This document shows, piece by piece, positions 23,831 through 35,759 of a stretch of DNA of 64,000 bases. The stretch's first letter is position 1; each line of letters opens with the position of its first letter. A program made the translations under genes and the position numbers. The notes under the pieces were generated by a model. It was given only the letters and a program-made list of their open reading frames with translations. It ran no database searches and was not told where the DNA came from. Where the stretch lies: positions 185,544,998 through 185,608,997 of the forward strand of contig NC_073696.1 of the NCBI RefSeq assembly GCF_029784165.1, written 5' to 3'. Origin of the DNA: Wyeomyia smithii (lineage: Eukaryota; Arthropoda; Insecta; Diptera; Culicidae).

Positions 23831-24344
23831 ACCGCCCCTAACATGGAGAACAGATGCTTGTTTGAACTGCACAAGCATTGTGAACAGACGCTCGAGTTGA
23901 TGAAATATTTATTCTAGCTCCGAAAGACGGCTAACGTGCCAATGATAGCGCCAAACCTTCTTACTTAGCTATTGCCGGATTGCCGGCATTGCCCAAGCTG
24001 AGCCAACCAGCTTTGTGTATGTTTCAGCTGTGGCCATGTGACTTATTTAGGCGTGAGAAAGGAACTTGTGAGGACCAGTCGCTAACCATTTGAAACCATA
24101 GTTGCATCTAAGGCTTGACGAATTGTTTTCCGGGAAATGTTAAATTTCAAGGTCTTCTCGTTTTTTTTTTTGCTACAACTTCAATAGAATCGAAGCTGTT
24201 TCTACGATTTCACTTTTATCACGACTGTAAAGCTTTGCCTCACGGGTACTACTTCTTGTTTTTATATGCCTTTTGAGATTTGCTAGGAAGTAAGTATCAC
24301 TTGATGGTGGAAAAGGATGATGGAGAATACTTTCTGTAGTCGAG
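23831..24344. other. Spacer between LINE and SINE, nothing recognised
   Basis: About 500 bases without coding or repeat structure that I can identify. Confidence 0.5.
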
Positions 24345-24600
24345 AAGCTTCGTAGTCACTAGGTTACAGAGTCCGCTTCGACATGCGGGTTGTCGGTGAT
24401 TCAGATATTATTGAATATAGGTCATCCGATGTCAACGAACTAGCATAGGTTTATTCTCAGGCCCCACACTAACCCTTCCTGCTGGCGAAATGGATCAACT
24501 TTGGTCTCAGCTGTCAAACGACACAAACAAATAAAAAACTTTTCCTTCCCGATGAATTCTATAAAACCACGAGCATTGTTGCTAAAACAGTGGGAAGCAG
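24345..24600 (+). mobile_element. Diverged tRNA-derived SINE
   Basis: Resembles the head of the SINE at 7876. CTTCGTAGTCACTAGGTTAC matches the GTAGCCGCAAGGTTAC region, AGAGTCC follows at the same spacing, and GGTTTATTCTCAGGC is shared downstream. The box B region is decayed. No clear target duplication was found. Confidence 0.5.
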
Positions 24601-24757
24601 CTGTGCCCTATTCGTTTCCATGCGAGTGTGAGAAGTATGCTTCCTAATTCTTACTCTCCTGCCAAACGCAATGAAGAACTCACAAACGGAAGAAATGTTT
24701 CGCGAGTAGCTGCTGCTTGCGCCGCATGCGAGTGGGCACTGCTATGCACATACTCAT

Positions 24758-27440
24758 GCTAGATCTAGCTCCACCTGGTCTACTCATCTTGCCCGCTGCG
24801 CCCCTGGTCGTCTTCTACCTACCGAGGAACCTACCATCATCGCATGGTAGTTGTCCGGCATTCTTGCAACATGCCCTGCCCAGCGTATCCGTCCAGCTTT
24901 AGCCACCTTCTGAATACTGGGTTCACCGTAGAGTTGCGCGAGCTCATGGTTCATTCTTCGCCTTCATATTCCGTTCTCCTGCACTCCGCCAAAGATCGTC
25001 TCCGAGCACTCGCAGGTCCTCCTCGAGCATTGTCCACGTTTCATGCCCGTAGAGAACAACCGGTCTTATGAGCGTTTTGTACAGGTTACACTTCGTACGG
25101 GGGCTCAGTCTGTTCGACCGCAATTGCTTGTGGAGCTCATAGTAGGCATGACTTTCGCTGATACGCCTCCGGATCTCTCGGCTGGTATCATTGTCCTCAG
25201 TAACCAGTGAGCCAAGATAGACAAACTCATCGACTATCTCGAACTCATCGCCGTCGATCGTAATGCTACTGCCTAGGCGTTGTCGGTTGGCTTCGGTTCC
25301 GCCGGCTAGCATATACTTCGTTCTAGACGTATTTATCTGCAACCCAATTCTCGCTGCTTCCCGTTTTAGTCTGGTCTACTGTTTTGCCACCGCCGCAGTT
25401 GTTCTGCCGACAATGTCCATATCATCAGCAAAGCAAATGGATTGACTGGATTTGTTGAAAATCGTACCCCGCGTGTTGATGTCCGCTCGATTCATTACAC
25501 CCTGTAGCGCAACGTTGAATAACAGGCAGGAGAGACCATGACCCTGTCGAAGCCCCCTGCGGGATTTAAATGAACCCGACAATCCACCCGAAATCCGCAC
25601 ACAGCACTGCGTCCCATCCACCGTAGCCTTTATCAGTCTAATCAGCTTCCCCAGAAAGCCGTTATCGTCCATGACCTTCCATAGCTCTTTTCGGTTGATA
25701 GTGTCATACGCGGCTTTGAAGTCGGTGGTGCATGGGGGTTCTGTATTCACGGCATTTCTGGAGGATCTGCCGTATGGTAAAGATTTGGTCCGTCGTAGAC
25801 CGTCCTTGCATGAAGCCGGCCTGATAACTTCCCACAAATCTGTTGGCTTGGGGAAGGCAGCGGAAAATTATTTGGGAAAGCACTTTGTAGGCGGGATTTA
25901 GGACGGTGATCGCACAATAGTTTCCACAGTCCAATTTGTTGCCATTTTAGAGATAGGGCAGATAAACTCATCCTTCCACTCCTCCGGTAGCTGTTTTGTA
26001 TCCCAAATTCTTGCAATCAGCCGGTGCAAACAGGTGGCCAGCTTCTCCGGGCCCATTCTAATAAGCTCCGCTCCGAGGCCATCCTTCCCAGCCAATTTAT
26101 TGTTTTTCAGCTGCTTGATAGCATCCTTAACATCGCATATCGTTGGGGCTGGCACGTCTTCTACATTTGTCGCACCGGCACCGGGTCCAGTTTCTGGTAG
26201 AACTTTCGCGTTTCCTGAGAATGATGCAGCTGTTCCAGCTCTCCTCTTCTCCAGGCGGCGCTTCTTCTCTCGGAAAATTTGGGTTCGCTGCATCTTCTTC
26301 TGCCGATGTCTTTACACATTCTGATGAGTGGCACTGCGCATCTTAGCCGCCCGCGCAGCATTCTCCTCATCCATCACCCTCCTACATTCGTCGTAGAACC
26401 ACTCCTTCCGTTGAGTTCGTCCCACATGCCCGATGACCTTCTCCGCTACGCTGTTGATGGCTGTTTTAATTGTGTTCCAACAGTCCACGAGAGGACCTTC
26501 CTCCAGCTGGTCCTCTTCCGGCAGCGCAGCTTCGAGCGAATGCGCGTAGTTTTCGGCAACGTTAGGTTGCTTCAGTCGCGCGAAATCTAACCGGAGCGGG
26601 CGCTGGTACCGGCCATCTCGTTGGTCCACTGGTGCGTGCTGAACCCTCCAATCACCGGTTTGTATTCCTCCTCGTGGCCGACCTGAGCGTTGAAATCCCC
26701 GATGACGATCTTGATATCATGCTTTGGGCAGTCGTCTTACTCACGCTCTAACTGCGCGTAAAATTCATCCTTGTCGTCTTCGGTACTTTCGAGGTGAGGG
26801 GGGCTGTGCCCGTTTATGATGCTTATATTGAAGAACCGGCCTTTGATTTTCAACTTGCACATTCAAGGGCTGATTGGCCACCACCCAGTCACCCGTTTCC
26901 GCATCTCGCCCATCATTGTTAAAGCTGTCCCCTGCTCATGACCATCCCGGAACGTACGTACCGTTGAGCCTTTCCAGCATACCTCCAGCAGCGCTACGAC
27001 GTCGAACCTGCGGGATTTTAATACTTCGGAGAGCACTCAAGTCCTCCCTTGGAAATTGAGAAATCGGCAGTTTCTCGTCCCGAGTTACCAGTTACGAGTT
27101 AGTCCCTTTTCGTCGCATGGGTCTGTGCCGATTGTTCCAGTCCGAATTTCTCGCCCCCTGTCTCGCCGGAGGACCATCGTGCACAACACTGTTTAGAGTC
27201 CCACTTTGGTACGAGGACGGTAATCGGCCGACCCTAATCTGGAGTACAGACGCCGTTTTGAGCCGCTCTTAACATGGAGGACAGACACTCGGAAATTCAA
27301 AAGAGCCCTCTTTCCCTGTCAGCATACGACCAAGTTCCCACCGGGCTAGGTTACCCTATCTTCCTTGGTTGCTCGTATCCCAGCTGGCACTGCGTGGAGG
27401 TTGTGATAGGAGTGGCTGGATAAGAGGCTAAGGACCACGT
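24758..27440 (-). mobile_element. LINE family A, near full-length, frameshifted
   Basis: Non-LTR retrotransposon on the minus strand. About 27060-27440 looks like its 5' UTR. The APE endonuclease follows (around 26640-27060, including DIKIVIGDFNAQVGHEEEYK), then the linker (QRKEWFYDECRRVMDEENAA, about 26360-26430). The RT core includes LAGKDGLGAELIRMG (about 26050), GSYQAGFMQGRSTTDQIF (about 25800), RRGLRQGHGLSCLLFNVALQ (about 25500-25560) and ICFADDMDIVG with an intact FADD (about 25420). The tail contains DEFVYLGSLVTEDNDTSREI (about 25170-25230). At least four frameshifts separate these blocks. The 3' end is cut at about 24757; a sister copy at 44763-45434 shows the missing tail. The RT C-terminal GHVARM-type motif is common in insect LINEs; I do not fix the clade. 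Confidence 0.82.
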
Positions 27441-28889
27441 GTGGGGTCTGTTTTTTTTTTCTTGAAGGTGCACTTGGCACCGATGGTACGCATTATCCAG
27501 CCGTTTACCAGCCATTTTATTATTTTGAATATGAAAACTATTTAAGTTTCAAGGGTCTGTGGTAATACGGTTCAATAGAATATTTGTTAAAAAATAGTTA
27601 CTTTTTAACAAATAATTTTCGTAAGTTCTTTGATGATATTCGGCAACAACATTGAATAGTGGTTTGGAAACAACTCCTTGCAAGCGATTTGTGCATCGAA
27701 TCCGACTCGCATTCTCGCTAATACATGGAGAGTATGTCTTATCTTATCGTGCTAGCGAGTAGTTTTTATCGAGCCGTGTTCGTGAGCACTCGTGCAAAGA
27801 GCAGCATGTGCGAATACGAATATGCGAGCGCACCCGATGGCTGACTGGTTAGCACACGTTCTCTAAGCAACGATGTCGTGCGGGCGAAGATGCATGGTAG
27901 GGATCGGTATGGGAATACTCATGCATGTGTGGCAGTTTAAACGAAAGCTCGCATGTGAATAGAACAGACTAAAAAGTGCGAGCTTAACAACACTGACTTC
28001 GACTTCCTCTTGACGATAATGAGTCCCTGTAATAATAAAACTCCAGAGGAACATTAAGCTGAAACTTGTCCTAGGCAATTATAAGAGGTGATAATTTCGG
28101 CAGGAGGCAACAAGACTCGGAGCACTAAGAGAGGTGAAAAGTATACACACTAGCACAGATAATTTTATAAGTATGTCACTGTTAAAAATAGAAGTACGGA
28201 ATACAGCAAACAGAAAAAAATCAATGTTCATGATCGCACTGACGCACAGACTGACAATAATTGACAGTTTTGACAGAAGGAGAAAATAAGAACGCGTTGT
28301 AGTAAATCTTCTAATCGCAGGCTGCAGTAAATCTGGGTTGGCATTGAAATTAAACTTACATTTACGAAGATTGAATGAAGGAAAGTCATTTTGAAGCAGT
28401 TGTTTCCCGGTAGAGATGCTAGGGACGTCATCAACCTTCGATGCAAAGACTCGTTAATCAAATTGGGATCGTAAAATCGTTAGGATAAGCTAACCAATAA
28501 AGTTCGGTAGTCGCGTCGTTATAAAATAAAATAACAGCAGCAGTCTCACATTCTTGCCTTAAAATACTTCAGATTGTAGGGAGAAAGGGAACAATAACTG
28601 TGGACCAACTTATCTCGTAAAACTTCATAAAACTGATGCGTTTCTATCATCGACAGAGATTTTGATATTGTGCTTCGGACACTTTTTCTAATTCATTTAC
28701 AGACTTTCACGTGAACGATGTGGTATTTGAGAAAATAGTTCCGGGATGCTATGGCGCAAAACTAAGCTGATAGGATACACCATTTCATATCTAAGCGCTT
28801 GTTCTGAGTCAAACTCTGTCCGACGATATTTTGAGAATAATCAAACGTCAACATTATCTTCACTGTAAAGGAAATCAAAATAAGGTCAC
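27441..28889. other. Spacer containing SINE-body-like sequence at 27990-28260
   Basis: The stretch 27990-28260 matches the 3' half of the SINE at 7876. It has GAGTCCCTGTAATAATAAAACT against AAGTCCCTGTTATAATAAAACTGG, then ATACACAC-AGCACAGATA, ATAAGTATGTCACT and GAAGTACGGAATACAGCAAAC. A possible box A (GACTGGTTAGCACACG) lies near 27842. The rest is AT-rich with nothing recognised. Confidence 0.5.
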
Positions 28890-29700
28890 AAACGTATTTC
28901 CATAGATTATTCTCGACCGGATCAACAGCTTCAGAGATTTCCGTTGAACTCTTTGACTACAAGTTATTTTTAGCCTCGCAAATAGGAAGATCAACCGGAA
29001 CGCCAAAAGACACACAAGCAACTTTAATAGTACAATTAGGAATCTGTTTAGTTAAGTACTTGGGACTAATTTATGATAAAAAACTTATTTTCAAAGAGCA
29101 CATTGAGAGTATACAAGCCAAGTGCATCAAATATACGAGAAGTTTATATCCTCTCATTAACAGGAATTCTAAACTTTGTTTAAAGAACAAACTTTTGATT
29201 TACAAACAAATTTTTAGACCAGCAATGCTTTATGCTGTACCGATCTGGTCAAGTTGCTGTTCTACAAGGAAGAAAACGCTCCAAAGGATTCAGAATAAAA
29301 TTCTGAAAATGATTTTGAAGCGTCCTCCTTGGTTTGGTACACTCGAAATACATAGACTTACTGGTGTTGAACCATTAGAAGCTAAGTCAAATAAAATTAT
29401 TAACAATTTTCGACAAAAATCGTTGCAATCCTCAATTGCTACGATAAGCTCTCTTTATAGCCAATAAGTTAGCAATTAAGTTAGTTGTAAGTTTACTTCC
29501 CCTTTTCTGACAAGTAGGTTTAAATCCCTACGAATGATAAGTCCTAATTGCGAAAGCAAACAAATCCTAACAATTAAAATTACAAATTTCTAACAGTGTT
29601 GAGAAGTCACCATTTGTGAGTGGACACACATACTCATTATTTACTTATATTTATCATAAATACTTAAGCTACTAACAAATCCCCCCTAAAAAAAAAAAAA
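28890..29700 (+). mobile_element. Jockey-type LINE, 5'-truncated 3' end with poly-A
   Basis: The plus strand codes for the end of a reverse-transcriptase ORF: KYLGLIYDKKLIFKEHIESI, then a region ending with CLKNKLLIYKQIFRPAMLYA and PIWSSCCSTRKKTLQRIQNK, stop at 29465. This is the thumb/C-terminal part of Jockey-clade RTs. About 230 bases of 3' UTR follow and end in a pure A run (about 29688-29700), the expected retroposition tail. Only the last quarter of the element is present. Confidence 0.8.
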
Positions 29701-29704
29701 TCTG

Positions 29705-32700
29705 TTTACCTCAACTGACCTGATTATGCAAGCAAGTTTGTTTGCCCGAAATGAACAGAAACCTCAAGAACTATGCCTTTTTCCTTCCTCATGAGTGATT
29801 CGTCCATCGGTTGATGTGTTTGTGCACTCCGTTATGTTTCCAAAGCGGCCCCAAAAACAACCGCTTCGGTCGGTGCAACACAAAACAACAGCTAGGATCC
29901 CAGCTAATATACAAAGTGCGCTTACATCACTAACTCTTTGGCTAGAGATACGTTTCGAGCAGTCACGAATCACGATACTAGACGAGAAATGTTCACGTAT
30001 GTGCTGCTAATGTCGATCCGGTGTTGATAGCTAGGTTGTAGCCACTCAACAACAGAAATGGAAGAGGAAACCACCGCTATTGGAATTTAACATCCGACTG
30101 GTGGAACACACTGAAAATAAATGTTGTTCTGCTGAAAAATATTTCCGCCTCCGTCAGTTGCACAGTATTTTTATCACTAAAAAGTTATGATTCAATTCAA
30201 CAGTCATCTGACGAATCTGTTGGCAAAATAAATTCCAAGCAGTTTGTTTCCCAGTGTGCATCACCAGGCTCCGGGTTTCACTGGCTCCGAGGGGGATTAC
30301 TAGAGTGTGCTTGCTGTGCAAACAGGGTGGAAAGTAATAATTTTCTCTATTGGACTCAAATGGAATGGAAATTCTCGAGTGCGCAGGAAAAATGCTTTCG
30401 ATTTTTTTCCGATGCTATTTAACCGCAGATTTGAGTTCACTGCCATCACTTTCGTTACCACCGCGTCGTCATCATCATCATCATCGTCGTCGTCGTCGTC
30501 GTCGAACGGAACCGATACCGTGTGGACTAATGTTGATTGTCCGAAAGCGTGGGGTGAAGCATTCCTGGAAGAGGCAAGTGAATGCTAAAACTCATTTCAT
30601 GCCCAACCGGCTATTGAAGTTGGTCGTTATTGGCGGAATTTGGAGCCTGCTAGTTTAGCGGCGACTCGTGCGACTTTTTAGATGTTGTGCTCTGCGAGGG
30701 GTTTTGGTGATATGATTGATTCTTCTTTTCTCGATTTCGCGTTGTATGTTCATATATAAATTTGTCTCTCTATTCATAGGTCACAGAATACGATTCATAT
30801 TATTGAATTTACTCTTATATTCAAGCTATTAAACTACTTTATTGCAAGTGTTTAGTTTCGAACTTAATTTGAGCTGCTCGAGCTCAGTTAATTTGATGTG
30901 ATTTAGTAATACTGGGGAGTATATGTTTATAGGAGGGAAAAATATTGATGATGATTTTTGTTTTTTAATTTTCTTTATACAATTCTAGAATCGAATTACA
31001 CCTCTGCTACCTGATCAGTCTCTCGCTCTCTAAACCCCATCTTCCCTTTAAATCCTCACCCGCACAGGAATCGTCAACTGCACGATCTGAGATCACTAAA
31101 AATCAAACGCTAAATAAATGTGCGAAAAATGCAAAATTCAGAGTGATTATAATTAACCTAACTAAAAATCGTAAGCATAAGTAAGCAAGCAAAAGAGGTT
31201 GTTTTAATTAGTGCAAAACTGGAATAACAAAGCGATAAATGTACATTCAATGTGTGTGTAGATATCAAATCATTATGAGCTAACAAAAAAAAAACGATTA
31301 CAATTTCACCACGTGGGTGTAACAAACACACGGCTACAGTTAGCGAGAAGACAAAAAGAAATCAAATCAAATTGTTTACTACATCTACAATCAATCTGTG
31401 ACAAATAACGATAGCTTAAAAAATTCCTTTCCATGAATGAAATAAATTGGTTACGAAAAATAGACAATCGCTTGGAAGTGTAGCTTTTTGATTCCGTTCG
31501 GGGTTTCATTTACTTTCCGTTTTCCTCTTTGCGCTGAACTAGGTTATCCTTGACGGAACAATGAATAAAAAAAACCTGACAACAAAAGTAACAAGAGTAG
31601 ATTGAATCTAAACTCAAGCAAACTGATCACGTCGAATATATAATACACATACAAAATACGTAGTGACAGGCAGATCAACGAGCTGTACAAACTGAATAAG
31701 TAACAGATTGAGGAAATCATGGAAGACACTGAAGCCCATAACCCAAGGAAAAATATATAGCAAAATATAATGGTCAGTTAATCAGTCTCAGCAAACGAAC
31801 CTATCATTAAAACAAGTTGAAGAACTATATTGAAATCACAAACGAATTGACGTGTAGGAATGTAAGCGCAAATTACCTTTTTTATAAGACAAGAAAAAGT
31901 GTAGCATTAAGTAGTATAGAAATAACGAACAAACATCTTATATACACATCCATTTTCAAATTCACGCGTTTTTTACGTAAACAAGTTATCTTTTGTAAGA
32001 AAATAATGCCAAAAACATTAAAAAAATGTGACACTCCGCTAGGTGATAAACGATGTGTAGTTATTAACGAATAAATTTATGGAACTAAAATTTCACTTTA
32101 CACCCAGACATTAAGCAACATTAATGCATCGTGCAACCATGAGTGTATATTCACATTTCTCACACGACACACTGGCCGAGAATGAGAGCAGCAACGGGTG
32201 ATAATGATGATGAAGATGATCAACCGTAGTGTAGAGTTCCAACGCAACTGCTGGAAAACTTCCATTAGAAATTACTAAACTGCAGTTTAGTCCTGTCATT
32301 CTACCGTGCTGACTCGCATTTCGGTCGCTGGCGTCATTTCTCATCATTCATTAGTAGTATCACGTAAGGAAAAAAAAAATTTATTTTCATTGTATTTATT
32401 TTTTATGAACACGCATTTCGTACAACTTTTCAATTAAATTGATCAAATGAAATTAATTGAAAATGGAAACAAAACATAAACCAGAGCTGTGAATCTTAAT
32501 CGATGATGTTGCGGTTTTACGAACCACCCTATCAAGTCGCTGAAGCTGGGGTTTCGTTTGCTCGCGTGGTCAACATTGTCCAGCTCGAAGCCGGCCGGGC
32601 AAGAGCAGTCCGAAATTTCTATTTTAGTAAAACTTTACCACACGCTTTTATAGCAAATCACCAAGGCTGACATGAGAAAGAGTAGATAAATAAACAAAAA

Positions 32701-33915
32701 AAAGCATCTCAGCATCGTTCTTGCACACGCGGAGCCACCCGGTGCTGGCCGAGCGACATTCGGCAACCCTGGTCAATGCTTCCTAGGGTTAACAAGACAT
32801 CACATTGGATTCTTGAACATAGTAAAGTTGTAAATATATTTTTTAAAACGAAAGTAAATAAATTTTTATAATTGTTTTCGATAATAATTTATAGTAAGGT
32901 TTAGGATATGATAGTGTAAAAATATGGTTAATTATTTATAAACAAAATGTAAGTAACGGTTTTTATCAAAAGAAAAAATAAACTACCAAAAATTAAACAT
33001 AAACTAATGGAACGTCTATACTAAAACCAACCTATACCTACGGCAAAAAGGAAATTGAAAACAACTCCGACGTCTGCAGAAATAAGTTAAACTAATACTA
33101 CAATGATATTAAATTTATAGATAAAAGAGGAATAAAAGTAACGCATAACTAACAGACAAAAAAAAAACGGAATCTTAATCATAACAGCATAAGTATTGTG
33201 ATCATTGATTAACTTAATGTTACTGTCACATATTAAAAAGAAAACAAATCACTGGAAAACACCATACTACAAAACCAAATCGCTAACTTGAAATATCACA
33301 ATGAGACAACAGTAATGGATGGTACCGAGAATAAAAAAAAAGTTGTGCATATTCTCACACAAACACACAGACACACACTTGTCCCCAAAAGCCCATTCTA
33401 TCAGTCTAACAAAGGTGAGACTACAACTGTGTAACGGCAACTATATGCAACAGCACGCAACGCGAATAAAACTATAAATTTAGAACATTGGATTGATGCA
33501 AAACCAAAAAAAAACTGCCGATAGAGCAGTCGAATTCTGAGCAAAAACGAAGATAAAATAGAAACAGGAAGTAAACACACGAGTGAAACTACACACAGCA
33601 CGAACCGGTCGAGGGTAGTAGACGGAGTAAAGAGAAAACAAACGCGTCGAGTGACGTAATTGAAAAGGACAACATTAGATTGTATATTATAGAAATTTAT
33701 TAATATATACATATATAAATAAATGTTACGCGTTATTAATAAATTATAAAAAAAGCTTTTTGTTGATAGTTTTATTTCATCTGAACATATGCATCATTTT
33801 TGTTTAGATTCAGTATTTTGACATTTGACTGTTGTCGGAGTTCTTATTGGTAAATTTTAGTTGAGTAGATCTAATGACTTAAGTAATTTCCAGTTATGAC
33901 CTTAACGGTTAGCGT
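29705..33915. other. Long AT-rich region, no recognisable gene
   Basis: A TCA/TCG trinucleotide repeat at about 30470-30504 gives an artefactual serine-rich frame. From 30700 to 33760 the sequence is A-rich with many AATAAA-like strings, as in insect intergenic or very long 3' UTR sequence. No splice-linked coding frame was found on either strand. Confidence 0.5.
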
Positions 33916-33917
33916 TA

Positions 33918-33963
33918 ACCACAGAAGCTTAGAATCATTTACCACAGAAGCTTAGAATCATTT
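33918..33963. repeat. Perfect 23-bp tandem duplication
   Basis: ACCACAGAAGCTTAGAATCA followed by TTT is present twice back to back (33918-33940, 33941-33963) without a mismatch, so the duplication is recent. Confidence 0.9.
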
Positions 33964-34011
33964 TTCGCTCAGTTCTGATAGGTTGAACTCAATGTTCAAC
34001 AAGGTTTGTCA

Positions 34012-35030
34012 TATTTTAACAGCAAAACTGCCCATCATTCAAAAATTGGCCAATATGCCATTTTTACCACAATCGAGAGAACAGTTTCTCGTGATGGTAG
34101 ACACCCTAAACAAGGTCCCTACGGAAGCCGATTGTCAAAAAATGCATTTGGGAAGGCAGCAAACGTGAAACAATTTTGGCTAATATCCAAAATAATTGGA
34201 AATTTGGCTAATATCCAATATCCAATATGAACCTGTGGCATGTTCACGAACCAGTGTATTATTACTGAACTGTGTTTCTTCTAACTTTCGAAAGTGTGTT
34301 GTAGCCTGGGGGTTACTGGTGACAGGTGAGCGAGCGTAAGGCCCTTGCATCAAATTTGACTTTTTCACGAAGAACATTTGATGCTACATGTTGTACTGCG
34401 AAACCCAACTATCAAATACTTGTTTGTTTGCTATTTGTTGTACTGCGAAACCCAATGATCAAATCTGTTGTATCATCTGTTATAAATCTTTACATTTAAA
34501 AAAATGATATTTAGCTCTTTGATTAGGAGTAATATTAATAAAGAGAAGATTCAGATTTCATTTTAGATTTGATTAGAAGAAACAGGAAAGTGGATTGTGA
34601 GATTACCATGAATAATAATATTTTCGTTATATTATTATATTGCTGCACGTAACAATTTTCTCGTCGTCCTTTTCATCCTCACTTGTGCTTCCGTGTTTTA
34701 TTAAATTTAAAACCATTTTAATCACCAACGAGTACGATATTATTAACATCGTATGGATATTAGCCGAATTGCACACCGTTTTGTCAACTGACCTTTCGTT
34801 TATAATTGAAAAAACGTGGCGGATGGAATTTTTCTACAGATTTCTCTGTTTCAACTCAACGGCAAGGTTCCAGCATATATGAAGGGTGATATACTCAATA
34901 AAAAAGTTGTCATGAACAGTCAAAATATGTTGTACCGACAAAAAACTTTCAAATGCGTTTTTCTCGATTTGATGCCTATGGCATATTAGCCAATTTTTGA
35001 ATTATGGGCAGAAAATAGCATCTTAAAATT
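34012..35030. repeat. Inverted repeat pair about 1 kb apart
   Basis: The left arm at about 34012-34085 contains CTGCCCATCATTCAAAAATT and GGCCAATATGCCAT. The right arm at about 34940-35030, read as reverse complement, contains CTGCCCATAATTCAAAAATT and GGCTAATATGCCAT, with weaker similarity for another 50 bases. Between them a 20-base motif TTGTACTGCGAAACCCAA is directly repeated (about 34391 and 34438). It may be a foldback transposon, but no target duplication was identified. Confidence 0.6.
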
Positions 35031-35059
35031 ACAATTTTTATACTCGAAGACCTTACACG

Positions 35060-35755
35060 ACCGCAAAGACGTAGTTCTACATTGAAATTCTGATTTGGAG
35101 CGAAAACTAAATGCTATAGAAATTGTCAGGCAGCAAATACATAAGACTTTCGTTAGGTTTTCGGATACTAGCTTGGTTGTCTGCTATATTGGGCTATTTT
35201 TCTTTGGTCCTTGCGCCTTAGTTGTTTCAAGAGCCTGCGAAATTTGTCTTTTGGAAGCTATACTTCGCTTTTTTCTATTGCTTGAATAGATATAGAATTT
35301 CAATTGTAGACAACCAGTCTTCAAAAGAGGAGCTTTCGAACTTGCTGGATTTTATTGTATTTAGTCTTTTCTGGTCTATCTTGTACACAAAGCCTTATGC
35401 ACGATATGGTACTATTTTCTTTAAGCGCTAGACAACAATGACACCGATACTTCAGCACCATTCATCACTCGTTTCTGACACTGGCAACCTCATCGCGTTA
35501 TAGTCTTTTTCTTTCCCAGATCATCGCCGAAGCTTCCTTCACCGAAGTTTACGATATTGGTGACGTAAGTATTATCTTCGTTTCTTTTGTGAACCACTCA
35601 GGGCGAAAGAAATCGGGACGATGAGAAAAATAACACCACGTTGCCTTTTTCATTAGATACAATAACTATAAAATTATGTTCATTGTCCTGCGTCAATTCA
35701 TTGCGTCAACTACACTGCTTCCCGAGGACTGACAGTCTGGAATACCTTTTTTTTC
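35060..35755. other. Spacer with no recognisable gene
   Basis: About 700 bases between the inverted repeat and the next LINE. No family similarity seen. Confidence 0.45.
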
Positions 35756-35759
35756 CCGA

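Noticed and set aside
30307..30588. Serine-rich 93-codon plus-strand frame
   Set aside because: It is produced by a TCA/TCG trinucleotide repeat; flanking codons show no protein-like signal and no splice context.
32111..32347. 78-codon minus-strand frame as gene
   Set aside because: Short, isolated in A-rich non-coding sequence, no family signal.
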